Shown here one piece after another: positions 17,335 to 26,148 of a DNA stretch of 64,000 nucleotides. The translations under genes and the position numbers were made by a program. How positions within the stretch are numbered: position 1 is the first letter of the stretch; the number at the start of each line of letters is the position of its first letter. Source of the DNA: Deltaproteobacteria bacterium (GTDB lineage Bacteria; Desulfobacterota; Syntrophobacteria; Syntrophobacterales; Syntrophobacteraceae); the NCBI GenBank assembly GCA_012517315.1, contig JAAYVE010000053.1:62001-126000 (forward strand), given 5' to 3'. Below the pieces are notes generated by a model. The model was given only the letters and a program-made list of their open reading frames with translations, had not been told where the DNA came from and did no database searches.

Positions 17335-20300
17335 ATGAGCAAGCGTGTGAGAATTTGCCTGAACGGAAAGGTGGTTGAGGCTCCAGAAGGTGCGACCATT
17401 CTCGAGGCTGCCCGTGAGGAAGGGATCTACATCCCCACCTTATGCCACAGCCCCCTGTTGCGCCCCCTTGAAAACTGTCGCCTTTGCGTGGTGCAGGTGA
17501 TGGGAGAGAGGCAGTACAAGGCGGCCTGCAGCACGCCTGTTGCCGAAGGGATGGAGATCGTGACGGACAGCGAGGAACTTCGCAGAACCCGGAAGCTTCT
17601 GCTGGAACTTCTCCTGGATACGCATTACGGGGACTGCGTGGCACCTTGCACCGTGGCATGCCCGGCCAATGTGGACATACAGGGCTACTTGGCTCTCATC
17701 CGCAGAGGGGAGTACCTGGAAGCGGTGCGTCTCATCAAGGAAAAAATCCCGATGCCTGCGGTCATCGGCCGCGTCTGCCCCCACCCCTGTGAGGCGGCCT
17801 GCCGAAGACATCTGGTGGATGAAGCAGTCAATATCAATCCTTGCAAAAGGTTTGCCGCCGATTACGAAATTCGATCCGGCCGGCGTGTCCTTCCGGAGGT
17901 TCCGGGGAATTCGGGCCATTATGTCGCGGTCATCGGGGGAGGGCCTGCCGGATTGAGTGCAGCCTATTATCTCAGGTGCCTCGGACATGGCGTGACCATC
18001 TACGAGGAAAGGGAAAAGCTGGGGGGAATGCTGCGCTACGGCATTCCCGAATACCGACTGCCCAAAGTCATCCTCGACTGGGAGATCGAGGGGATTCTCA
18101 GCCTCGGGGTCGGGGTCCGGACAGGAGTTCGCTGGGGTAAGGACTTCACCCTGGACGATCTCCACAGGGACGGTCACGAGGTGGTTTTCCTCGCTATCGG
18201 TGCCTGGGCTGCTCGGAAATTGGGCGTAGTGGGAGAGGATCTGAAGGGGGTTACGGAAGGGGTTGGTTTCCTGGAGCGCATTGCAAGAGAAGGGGTGATC
18301 GAGACGGTGAGGGGGAAGCGGTTGGCTGTCATCGGGGGTGGGAATGTCGCCATCGATGCCGCTCGGTCTGCACTGCGGATGGGCGCCAAGGAGGTATCCA
18401 TTCTCTACCGACGCTCGCGGAACGAGATGCCGGCGAGCCATGAGGAGATCGAGGCGGCTGAAAAGGAGGGTGTGAACATCCAGTATCTCCTTGCGCCCAC
18501 CAAGATTTCTGATGGAAACGGCTCCAGAATCAAACTGGAGTGTATTCGGATGGAACTGGGAAAGCCGGACGCCAGCGGGCGAAGGCGCCCCATTCCGGTG
18601 GAAGGGTCTGAAACCACGGTGGAAGTGGACGAGATCATCAGTGCCATTGGTCAATACTCGGAAATCCCCAATCCGGATTCAGACATCGCCATGGCTGAGT
18701 TGCCAGTCACCCGCTGGAACACCATCGGCGGCGATCCCCGGAGCATGCACACGGGGATCAAGATGGTCTTTGTGGGCGGAGACCTTTTCAGGGGACCCGC
18801 TACGGTTGTTGCCGCTCTGGCCGACGGTCGCAAGGCCGCATACTCCATAGACAGGTACTTCCGGAGCAGCCGTGTGGAACCTGAGCCCCTCCATTTCAAC
18901 ATCAGCAAGGGCGACCTGGAAAGCATCGACCGGGAACCTTTCAGTGTCATGAAGACGATTTCCCGTGAGACCATGCCGGAGCTGGGGACGAAGGAACGCA
19001 TCCAAGGATTCCAGGAAGTGGAACTGGGTTTCGGGGAGGATCAGGCCAGGAGGGAGGCGGCACGATGCCTGGTGTGCGGCTGCTCCGCTGCGTTTGACTG
19101 CCGCCTTAGAGACCTGATGAATGAGTTCCAGGTGGATTGGCGTGATCAGCCGAGCAAAAAGATTCATTACCAACGGGTGGCGGCCGTCGATGTCCACCCG
19201 AACATCACCCTCGATCCCAACAAGTGCATTCGCTGTGAACGTTGCAATGTGGCCTGTGCGGAGTTCCAATGCTCGAACGCCATTGTCCTCAAGGAGTATC
19301 CCCGTTTCAACGACCGCTGCGTGGAGTGCGGGCTTTGCATCGACCTGTGTCCCACGGGTGCACTCATGGAACGCAGGGAAGGTCGGGCGGTGGAGCGTCT
19401 CCAGTGGACGAGCGTGGCGACTCACTGCATTCATTGCGGATGCGGTTGTCGCATCGACCTCAAGGTGAAGGGGACAAAGCTCGTGTGGATCAGCGACGGG
19501 CATGAGGGTCCACCCAATTGGGCTTCCACGTGCCGGAGAGGGCGTTTCGACACTTATGATCGTCTCTGGTTCGGTGAAAGGCTCACCAGCCCAATGATCC
19601 GCAAGAAAGGCCGCCTGAAGGAAGTCAGCTGGGATGAAGCCCTGGCGGCAGTCCATGAAGAGTTCACCAGGATTTCGGGACGTCATGGACCTCAGTCCGT
19701 CGCAGCACTTGCTTCTCCTTCAGCCACTAGTGAAGCCCTCTATCTGCTTCAACGGTGGATGCGGTCCGCTTGGAAATCCAACAACATGGACTTTCGAGGT
19801 CGCCGGTCTTTGGAACAACTGTGGGGTCTCCTTGAGGGATACAGGAATCTCGGGGGAAAAACGCTGAAACTTGGGGATCTTGCCCGAGCGGATGGTTTTT
19901 TCATTCTGGGCGATGACCTGGAGACCACCGCCCCCATAGTGGCCACCATGGTGCGGCGGGCGGCCCGGCGCGAGGTTCCTGTGTGGCTGATAGGCGGGGG
20001 CGTCGGCCTGCAACAGTATTGCCGAGTCACCATCGAGGCCCCCTCGCCGCTGTGGAATGCCCTTGTTTGGGGCATCTTCCAGGAATCGGCGAAGGACCTG
20101 GAGCTCTCTGAATCGGGCCTGGAAGGGGGCGCTGGAAACCCCCCGGGCTTAGGGGCAGCTCTTCGGGATTTGAGCGACCATGTGCAAGAACAGCTGGCGG
20201 CTGTGGGAAAAGGATTGAGGCAGTGTCGGTCCCCTGTTTTCCTACTGTGCGATTCTGTTATGGAATCGGAGGACAGAATCCAGGCAGCGGAGGCCTGCTT

Positions 20301-20904
20301 GAAGATTGCCACCGTTGCCGGTCGTTCCGGAGGCGGGGAAGAGGGTGGTGTCTTGCTTCTCTCGCGTCACATCAACAGCGCCGGTGCCCTGTTCACCGGA
20401 TTGAGCCCGGTGCGGCAGACGGGGTTTCTGCCTCTGTCCGACGATGAGGGAAGTCGGCGCTGTGCAGAGGCGTGGGGCATCGATTCCCTTACGCAGAAAC
20501 AAGGCCTGGAAATGGATGAATTCCTGAAATCCAAGAAAACGAAGGCACTGTTTGTGCAAAATCCCGGGGCCCTGACGGCGGAAGACTCGCTGCAGTGGAA
20601 GAAAAAGCTGAAGAGCATCGAATTCTTGGTGGTGCAGGACACCGTGCCGGGTGTGGCCATGGAAGTGGCGCAGGTGGTGCTCCCCGTGGCGGGTTTCGGT
20701 GAGCAGCAAGGCAGCGTGTTCAATCTTGAACAGTCTTTCCTTCAGCTCGGGGAAGCCATTCCGCCGGCCGGACAGGCGTTGGCCGACTGGGAGATCATGA
20801 GAAGACTGTTAAACATGGCGGGAGCAGATGTGCCTGGAGACCCGGCGGGCATCCGCAGGGAGATCTGCAGGGTGGCACCTCACTTGGCGGAACGCTTCAG
20901 CTAG
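17335..20904 (+). CDS. Giant fusion: [2Fe-2S] - GltD-like FAD/NAD(P) reductase - 2x[4Fe-4S] - MopB-like
   Basis: 1189 residues from ATG 17335 after GGGAGGAAAG. Order: NuoG-type [2Fe-2S] (C37, C48, C51, C65); GltD N-terminal cluster region (C101, C105, C109, C148, C152, C156); FAD motif GGGPAG at 201-206; NAD(P)H motif GGGNVA at 334-339; second FAD contact near 479-501; Cys-rich bridge CLVCGC at 578-583; two ferredoxin clusters (C631/634/637/641, C662/665/668/672); MopB-type [4Fe-4S] (C698, C701, C705, C733); then a diverged molybdopterin-oxidoreductase-like domain without a visible Mo ligand. It resembles a glutamate synthase small subunit fused to a NuoG/FdhA chain. Beside a complex I without NuoF, it is a candidate NAD(P)H input module. 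That role is inferred. Confidence 0.88.
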   Translation: MSKRVRICLNGKVVEAPEGATILEAAREEGIYIPTLCHSPLLRPLENCRLCVVQVMGERQYKAACSTPVAEGMEIVTDSEELRRTRKLLLELLLDTHYGDCVAPCTVACPANVDIQGYLALIRRGEYLEAVRLIKEKIPMPAVIGRVCPHPCEAACRRHLVDEAVNINPCKRFAADYEIRSGRRVLPEVPGNSGHYVAVIGGGPAGLSAAYYLRCLGHGVTIYEEREKLGGMLRYGIPEYRLPKVILDWEIEGILSLGVGVRTGVRWGKDFTLDDLHRDGHEVVFLAIGAWAARKLGVVGEDLKGVTEGVGFLERIAREGVIETVRGKRLAVIGGGNVAIDAARSALRMGAKEVSILYRRSRNEMPASHEEIEAAEKEGVNIQYLLAPTKISDGNGSRIKLECIRMELGKPDASGRRRPIPVEGSETTVEVDEIISAIGQYSEIPNPDSDIAMAELPVTRWNTIGGDPRSMHTGIKMVFVGGDLFRGPATVVAALADGRKAAYSIDRYFRSSRVEPEPLHFNISKGDLESIDREPFSVMKTISRETMPELGTKERIQGFQEVELGFGEDQARREAARCLVCGCSAAFDCRLRDLMNEFQVDWRDQPSKKIHYQRVAAVDVHPNITLDPNKCIRCERCNVACAEFQCSNAIVLKEYPRFNDRCVECGLCIDLCPTGALMERREGRAVERLQWTSVATHCIHCGCGCRIDLKVKGTKLVWISDGHEGPPNWASTCRRGRFDTYDRLWFGERLTSPMIRKKGRLKEVSWDEALAAVHEEFTRISGRHGPQSVAALASPSATSEALYLLQRWMRSAWKSNNMDFRGRRSLEQLWGLLEGYRNLGGKTLKLGDLARADGFFILGDDLETTAPIVATMVRRAARREVPVWLIGGGVGLQQYCRVTIEAPSPLWNALVWGIFQESAKDLELSESGLEGGAGNPPGLGAALRDLSDHVQEQLAAVGKGLRQCRSPVFLLCDSVMESEDRIQAAEACLKIATVAGRSGGGEEGGVLLLSRHINSAGALFTGLSPVRQTGFLPLSDDEGSRRCAEAWGIDSLTQKQGLEMDEFLKSKKTKALFVQNPGALTAEDSLQWKKKLKSIEFLVVQDTVPGVAMEVAQVVLPVAGFGEQQGSVFNLEQSFLQLGEAIPPAGQALADWEIMRRLLNMAGADVPGDPAGIRREICRVAPHLAERFS

Positions 20905-21034
20905 GTCCTCCGGAAATTGTCCTCCATGACTCAACTTCCTTCGGAACCGTTCGTGCCGAAAAAAATCTTGAGGGCACGGACGGCTTTTCTGGGGGCGGTC
21001 CCGGCGTCGGCGTTCATGTCTGCGAGGCAGCCAT

Positions 21035-21628
21035 TCAGAAGAGGTAGAACATGTCCTTTTCCATACTGACCTGCATCCTCTTCAGCATGATAACCAGGTC
21101 TCGCACTTCTCCTTTGCGCGTCATGTAACAGCCGTCCAGCGTGACCTTGGCCTCGAAACCGAGTTGGCGAAAAGCCTTGATGGCAAGAGGGTTGTCGGTG
21201 AGGATCTCCGCTTTCAGAAAGTGGAGCCCCAGTTGATCGCCGATTTCAATGAGTTCCTTTATGAGGGCTGATCCCAGCCCCAGCTTGCGGTATTCGACCC
21301 CGACCACGATGCGGATGTCGGCAATGTGCCGGTACACCCCGTTTGTGAAATGCAGAGTCGCCACTCCTGCAATGTGTTCTGTGCTTTCACTCCACGCAAC
21401 CACGGGCAGGACCCTTGAGTAGTCGAGGGAATCCACCCAGGCGGAAATGACCGCCGGGCTTCGCACATCACTTCTCAGGAGGTCTGCTTCCTTTTCAGGG
21501 ATCTTTGAGAAAAAGGTCTCCAGGGCGGGGCCGTCCGATTTTCGCAGGAGTCGGAAAATGACCGCATCCCCATTGATGAGCACACTGGTTTTGGGCGTAT
21601 AATCCGAATCGCTGGCGAATCGCTTCAT
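21035..21628 (-). CDS. GNAT family N-acetyltransferase
   Basis: 197 residues. The GNAT core is visible: beta4 with ADIRIVVGVEYRKLGLGSALIKEL contains the acetyl-CoA pyrophosphate-binding loop (consensus Q/RxxGxG/A, here RKLGLGS), followed by NPLAIKAFRQLGFE, the typical last motif. The ATG at 21628 is preceded by GAGGGG on the minus strand. Substrate unknown. It is divergent from proC and convergent with the fusion gene. Confidence 0.85.
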   Translation of the reverse strand: MKRFASDSDYTPKTSVLINGDAVIFRLLRKSDGPALETFFSKIPEKEADLLRSDVRSPAVISAWVDSLDYSRVLPVVAWSESTEHIAGVATLHFTNGVYRHIADIRIVVGVEYRKLGLGSALIKELIEIGDQLGLHFLKAEILTDNPLAIKAFRQLGFEAKVTLDGCYMTRKGEVRDLVIMLKRMQVSMEKDMFYLF

Positions 21629-21708
21629 TTCATCCCCTCAAGTGGTCCTCAGCCCGTGGGTGAACGCCTTCGCCACGGAACTTTACCAAAGCTTTCTTCG
21701 GAAAATCC

Positions 21709-21737
21709 TTGAAAAAAACCACTGACGAATTCATAAC
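21709..21737 (+). promoter_or_regulatory. Probable sigma-70 promoter of proC
   Basis: TTGAAA (21709-21714, 5 of 6), 17 bp spacer, CATAAC (21732-21737, 4 of 6). It lies in the divergent gap between the acetyltransferase gene and proC, about 140 bp before the proC start. Confidence 0.45.
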
Positions 21738-21877
21738 GAAACGCATGGCATCTGTCAACGGAGGATGCATCGGGGAAAAAGCAGAGGAGAGGCTGAGCCG
21801 TTGATTCGGCAGGTCCCTGCGCATGGGGCCTCCTCTGCGGGTCCAACGGACAAATGAAAACCATGGAGGTTCACTGC

Positions 21878-22693
21878 ATGCTGGAAGATTCACACATTGG
21901 TTTCATCGGTGGAGGCAACATGGGAGAGGCCCTCATCAAGGGATTGCTGAACGCGTCCCTCCTCACGAGCGATCGTCTGCATGTTTTCGACGTGGTTGCC
22001 TCCCGGATGGAGTACCTCGCGGGGAAGTACCAGGTGCAGACGGCGACGAACATCGGCCAACTCGCCGGTTCCTGCCACATGATCGTTCTTGCCGTGAAAC
22101 CTCAAAACATGGCGTCGGTGCTTGCGGAGCTGAAGCTGCACCTATCTCACAAGCCGGTTGTCCTTTCCATTGCGGCAGGGGTTCCTCTCTCCACCCTCAC
22201 GAGCGGCCTCGGTGAAGGGATACCCATCATCCGGGTGATGCCCAATACACCGGCAATCGTTCTGGAGGCGGCTTCCGCCCTCGCCCGGGGACCCCACGTG
22301 ACAGATGGGCAAATGCTCGAAGGTCTTGCGCTGTTCCGGGCCGTGGGCAAGGCGGTGGAGGTGGAGGAGAAGTGGATGGACGCCGTGACGGGCCTCAGTG
22401 GCAGTGGACCCGCCTACCTCTTGCTTGTTATGGAGAGCCTCATCGACGGGGGGGTGCTCATGGGGCTCCCCCGCCAGGTGGCGAGGGACCTGGTGGTGCA
22501 GACCATGCTCGGAACAGCCAAAATGGTTCAGGAAACGGGGAACCACCCGGCTGAACTCAAAGATCTCATCACCTCTCCAGGGGGCACCACCATCTGCGGG
22601 CTCCAGGCGCTGGAAGCGGGAAGTATCCGGGGAAGTCTCATTCGCGCTGTGGAAGCGGCCACCCTGCGATCCCGGGAACTGGGAAAGGAGTGA
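21878..22693 (+). CDS. proC: Pyrroline-5-carboxylate reductase
   Basis: Last step of proline synthesis: NAD(P)H-dependent reduction of 1-pyrroline-5-carboxylate. 271 residues, the usual length. The Rossmann motif GFIGGGNMG is at the N-terminus; also VLAVKPQ, IRVMPNTPA and the C-terminal signature with GSGPAYL and SPGGTTI. I chose ATG 21878 because GGAGG (21865-21869) lies 8 nt upstream; ATG 21854 is in frame but has no such site. Confidence 0.95.
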   Translation: MLEDSHIGFIGGGNMGEALIKGLLNASLLTSDRLHVFDVVASRMEYLAGKYQVQTATNIGQLAGSCHMIVLAVKPQNMASVLAELKLHLSHKPVVLSIAAGVPLSTLTSGLGEGIPIIRVMPNTPAIVLEAASALARGPHVTDGQMLEGLALFRAVGKAVEVEEKWMDAVTGLSGSGPAYLLLVMESLIDGGVLMGLPRQVARDLVVQTMLGTAKMVQETGNHPAELKDLITSPGGTTICGLQALEAGSIRGSLIRAVEAATLRSRELGKE

Positions 22694-22831
22694 ATCCAGG
22701 GAGGATGGAATCTCCCGGATAAAACCGCCCACGGCCGTACGGATGCCCCAACGCATTCAGGGGCCTGACAGAAGAGGGAATTGTGGGATGTCCACGTTTG
22801 ACCGACCTGGATCAGGCATCTCGAGGCAGGG

Positions 22832-23293
22832 TCAGGCACGGGACAGCAGAAATTCGTTGAGGGTTTTTTCCCAGTATTCCATGAAATGCACGAAGAGTTC
22901 CTCCGTGTACTCGTGGACGAACTGGATCCCCTGTTCGGCTAGAGCGGTGTATCGGTAAGTGACGGTAGCCTCCGTTTCGTCGGCACCACTTTCCTTGAGC
23001 CGGATCTCGATTCTTGCCACGGTCATTCCAGGGGTCACCTTGACCATTTCCAGGAGGAACCGCGAAGGATCCCTCACGGTGATGACCCACACGGATTGTC
23101 CTGCCTGGTCCTCGGTGACGAATACACAGTCTGGTTCTGCATAACCCGATTCGGAAAACACAACCAGAGGATCCCACCCTTCCACCCACTCCGATTCCCT
23201 CACGGGGCAGAGGAGTGGAAAGACCTCTTCAGGCTTTGCACAGAACCTCTGGTTGTACGTGTGTTCAACTCGGACCGGCTTGATGATCTGCAT
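22832..23293 (-). CDS. SRPBCC-fold protein of unknown function
   Basis: 153 residues from ATG 23293, preceded by AAAGGAATT. The pattern of alternating beta strands and a long C-terminal amphipathic helix (FVHFMEYWEKTLNEFLL) fits the START/Bet v1-like SRPBCC superfamily, which binds hydrophobic ligands. No catalytic residues can be assigned. It lies 91 bp downstream of serA on the same strand and is convergent with proC; the link to serine synthesis is positional only. Confidence 0.7.
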   Translation of the reverse strand: MQIIKPVRVEHTYNQRFCAKPEEVFPLLCPVRESEWVEGWDPLVVFSESGYAEPDCVFVTEDQAGQSVWVITVRDPSRFLLEMVKVTPGMTVARIEIRLKESGADETEATVTYRYTALAEQGIQFVHEYTEELFVHFMEYWEKTLNEFLLSRA

Positions 23294-23384
23294 GGGGGAA
23301 TTCCTTTGTCGATTGGCGGTCTGCCCGGCGGAGCGATCAGCCCGATGACGGGACGGGTTATTGAAAGCCCCATGTCGAGGACTT

Positions 23385-24980
23385 TCATTGCGCGCCCGCA
23401 TTCAGCTTGAACTGCTCGACCGAAACGATGTTGGGGTGTGTGCGCAGGGCGTCCAAGGCCTCCTGCGGCGCTTCCTCGTCGATGCGGATGATGGCGATGG
23501 CCCTGTCCCTCTGCGGTGTTCGGCTCAGGTGCATGTTGGCAATGTTGACGTTGAAGTTCCCTAGAGTGGTCCCGATGAACCCGATGGTTCCGGGCTTGTC
23601 GAGGTTTTGGACGATGAGATTGATTCCCTCCAGCTCTGCCTCCAGGCGATAATTGTTGAGGCGAACCAGACGCAGTTCTCCTCCCGGAAAGACGGTCCCC
23701 GCTGCCGACGACTCCCCTTTTTTTCCCCTCACGCGCACCGTGATCATGCCCGTGTAACCTGGGGCCTCGGAGGTGCTGGAGGCGAGGAGTTCGATCTGGC
23801 GCTCCCGCAACAGGAGGGGTGCGTTCACAAGATTGACTTTCTCCGCTAGGACCGGGTCCAGCAGTCCCTTGATGACGGTTTGGGTGAGGGGCTGAAGCGG
23901 AAGCGTCTCCAGTTCGGAGCCGCTGTATTCGATCTCCAGGCGCTGCACCGGCGAGCAGATCTGTCCCTGCAGACTGCCGAGGCGTTCGGCCAGGACAAGA
24001 TAGGGTCGGATTTTTTCATAATCCTTTGGGTTGATGGAGGGGAAGTTGACGGCATTGCGGATGATCCCATAGAGAAGGTAGTCGGCGATCTGGGATGCGA
24101 TGGTGCGGGACACGTTCGCCTGTGCCTGAATGCTCGAAGCCCCCAGGTGAGGGGTGAGGACGACATTGTCGAGTTTGAGGAGAGGGCTGCCTTTGGGAGG
24201 TTCCTGAGCGAAGACATCCAGAGCCGCCCCGGCCACATGCCCGCTCCTGAGGAATTCATGCAGGGCATCCTCATCCACCAGGTCCCCCCGCGCGCAGTTG
24301 ATGATGCGCACCCCTGGTTTTGTCTTGGCGAGGTTTTCCCTGTTGATGATGCGCCGGGTTTCGGCGGTTGAAGGGGTGTGCAGCGTGATGAAGTCGGAGC
24401 GGGCAAGGAGTTCGTCGAGGCTCACCGATTCCACACCCAGGATGGCGGCGGCTTCGGGAAGGATGTGAGGATCGTAGGCGATCACGTCCATTTTCATGGC
24501 AATGGCCCGGTCGGCCACGATGGAACCGATCTTTCCAAGCCCGATGATTCCCAGTGTCTGGTGAAAGAGTTCCGTTCCCACAAAGCGTTTCTTTTCCCAG
24601 CGCCCTTCCTTCATGGACTGGGTTGCCTGGGGGACGTGCCGGGCGAGGGAGAGGATCATGGCCAGGGTGTGCTCCGCGGCAGCCATGGCGTTGGCGCCTG
24701 GGGTGTTCATCACCAGGATGCCTCTGGCGCTTGCCGCCTGAACATCGATGTTGTCCACCCCCGTTCCCGCACGCCCGATCACTTTCAGGCGACAGGCTTC
24801 CCGGAGCACCTCCGCCGTGATCCGAGTGCGGCTTCTCACCACGACAGCGTCGTACTGTGAGATCCTCTCCTTCACTTCCAGGGGGGAAATCTGCTCGGGA
24901 ACGTCCACCTGCAGTTCACGGAACCCCTGCAAAATGGCCAGCCCGCTCTCATGCATCCCGTCACAAACGAGGATCTTCAA
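23385..24980 (-). CDS. serA: D-3-phosphoglycerate dehydrogenase
   Basis: First step of phosphorylated serine synthesis: NAD-dependent oxidation of 3-phosphoglycerate. 531 residues, the long three-domain type. Catalytic residues lie in NCARGDLVDE (Arg), FAQEPP (Glu) and LTPHLGAS (His); the NAD motif is GLGKIGSIVA; then the allosteric substrate-binding domain and a C-terminal ACT domain (serine feedback in the family). I chose TTG 24980 because it follows AAAGGAAG by 7-8 nt and gives the standard N-terminus (KILVCDGM); the frame extends upstream without a plausible start. Confidence 0.95.
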   Translation of the reverse strand: MKILVCDGMHESGLAILQGFRELQVDVPEQISPLEVKERISQYDAVVVRSRTRITAEVLREACRLKVIGRAGTGVDNIDVQAASARGILVMNTPGANAMAAAEHTLAMILSLARHVPQATQSMKEGRWEKKRFVGTELFHQTLGIIGLGKIGSIVADRAIAMKMDVIAYDPHILPEAAAILGVESVSLDELLARSDFITLHTPSTAETRRIINRENLAKTKPGVRIINCARGDLVDEDALHEFLRSGHVAGAALDVFAQEPPKGSPLLKLDNVVLTPHLGASSIQAQANVSRTIASQIADYLLYGIIRNAVNFPSINPKDYEKIRPYLVLAERLGSLQGQICSPVQRLEIEYSGSELETLPLQPLTQTVIKGLLDPVLAEKVNLVNAPLLLRERQIELLASSTSEAPGYTGMITVRVRGKKGESSAAGTVFPGGELRLVRLNNYRLEAELEGINLIVQNLDKPGTIGFIGTTLGNFNVNIANMHLSRTPQRDRAIAIIRIDEEAPQEALDALRTHPNIVSVEQFKLNAGAQ

Positions 24981-25082
24981 GGCTTTTCTTCCTTTGGCCC
25001 GCAAAAAGATCCAGACCCCACAGCGAACAAACGGCCACTGGATGCCGCCCGCCCGCACAGAGTGAGGGCTTTTCAAGAAACT

Positions 25083-25112
25083 ATTATTCCCACGTTTCGG
25101 AAAGTCAGGCAA
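25083..25112 (-). promoter_or_regulatory. Probable sigma-70 promoter of serA
   Basis: On the minus strand: TTGCCT (25112-25107, 4 of 6), 18 bp spacer, AATAAT (25088-25083, 5 of 6). About 100 bp upstream of the serA TTG start. Confidence 0.45.
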
Positions 25113-25226
25113 GCACGGATAGATTTCTGGCAACGATTCCTCCCACATGTGCTGGGGATGCGAGCCCTATTCCCATTCTCTACGGTTGCCTGATTTTGTT
25201 CCGATATTTGATGCTCAGCCTCAGAT

Positions 25227-25243
25227 TTGGCTTGAAATGTGCT
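25227..25243 (+). promoter_or_regulatory. Sigma-54-like promoter ahead of the exopolysaccharide operon
   Basis: TTGGC at 25227-25231 and TGCT at 25240-25243 place GG and GC 10 bp apart, the -24/-12 spacing of RpoN promoters. By eye 14 of the 17 consensus positions agree; the A, C after TGGC and one T before TGC differ. The site lies about 170 bp before the first gene. A sigma-54 activator is encoded at 51827-53221. No activator-binding repeats were identified. Confidence 0.45.
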
Positions 25244-25300
25244 TTTTTTGCTGACAATGATAGTACTTAACGAACCCGTCCACAGGAGTGAGTGAGACAG

Positions 25301-25326
25301 TCCTGGGGTGTTTTTCCCAGGATTTT
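25301..25326 (+). terminator. Terminator-like hairpin in the exopolysaccharide leader
   Basis: TCCTGGG (25301-25307) pairs perfectly with CCCAGGA (25316-25322) around an 8 nt loop and is followed by TTTT. It lies between the putative sigma-54 site and the first gene of the operon, so it could act as an attenuator, or as the end of a short transcript. Confidence 0.5.
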
Positions 25327-25414
25327 CATGTTGGGACGGGATGATTTGAGGGGCGTTCGACAAATATCCTCCCCATGGTCTCTGAGGGATCACCGACGAA
25401 TGGAGAAGGCGTGC

Positions 25415-26143
25415 ATGGGAGAGTCAATGGAGCACGGACCCAGGGAAATGGACGACATTCCGCGTCTGGAGATGTTTACATCACCCGAAGCGGACAGGGT
25501 TTTTGGGGGAATGTACGAGAATCTCGTCGCCGCCGTCGGCGAAAGATCGCCTTCGGCTGTTCTGGTTTGTTGTCCCAGCAAAGGGGAAGGAGCCACAACG
25601 GTGGCAGTGGGGCTCGCACTCGCTGCGTCGCAGCGTCAGAATGGTGACGTGCTGCTCATGGACTTCAACGTCCATAACCCGTGTGTTCTCAGGGTTTTTG
25701 GAGCAGGCGAGGGAAGACTCCCTGTCCCTCTTTCACCACGGGAGAAGGAAAAGCTGATCCATGAGGCGACCGAGAAATATGGATGCAGTGGGAGTGTCAT
25801 TTCCGGTACATCCCATGCAAATTTGACGCTGGTCAGCGCACAGGGGCTCGACAGGAAGCACCTGCAATGTCTTGAGTCTTCGAGTTTTCGGGGTTTACTC
25901 GAAGAATTCTCGAAGGTTTTCCGGCTGACCGTCATCGATGGACCTCCGGTGAATCTGTATCCGGAATCCGCACTCCTCAGTTCCGCGGTGGATGGGGTGC
26001 TGCTCGTTCTCCATGCGGGATCCACGCGGGCCCCTGTCGCTGCCAAAGCGGTGGAACGCCTGTCATTCGGGGGGTGTGCACTGCAGGTGATCCTGAACCG
26101 GAGGCAATTCCCCATTCCTCCATCCGTCTATCGGAGACTGTAA
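25415..26143 (+). CDS. BY-kinase/ParA-like ATPase of the exopolysaccharide cluster, degenerate P-loop
   Basis: 242 residues from ATG 25415 (GGAGAAGG just upstream; ATG 25400 and 25427 are alternatives). It resembles the cytoplasmic ATPase domain of CpsD/Wzc tyrosine autokinases: P-loop region VLVCCPSKGEGATT (about 49-62), Walker A' LLMDFNVHNP (D83), Walker B-like LTVIDGPP. The usual P-loop Lys of GEGKST is Ala (A60), although a Lys precedes the Gly (K56), and no Tyr-rich tail is present. It may bind nucleotide poorly or act as a structural partner of the chain-length protein at 29855. First gene of the operon. Confidence 0.75.
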   Translation: MGESMEHGPREMDDIPRLEMFTSPEADRVFGGMYENLVAAVGERSPSAVLVCCPSKGEGATTVAVGLALAASQRQNGDVLLMDFNVHNPCVLRVFGAGEGRLPVPLSPREKEKLIHEATEKYGCSGSVISGTSHANLTLVSAQGLDRKHLQCLESSSFRGLLEEFSKVFRLTVIDGPPVNLYPESALLSSAVDGVLLVLHAGSTRAPVAAKAVERLSFGGCALQVILNRRQFPIPPSVYRRL

Positions 26144-26148
26144 CACCC

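Noticed and set aside
22743-22768. GCCCC/GGGGC stem between proC and the SRPBCC gene as bidirectional terminator
   Set aside because: Only 5 bp and no T-tract on either side.
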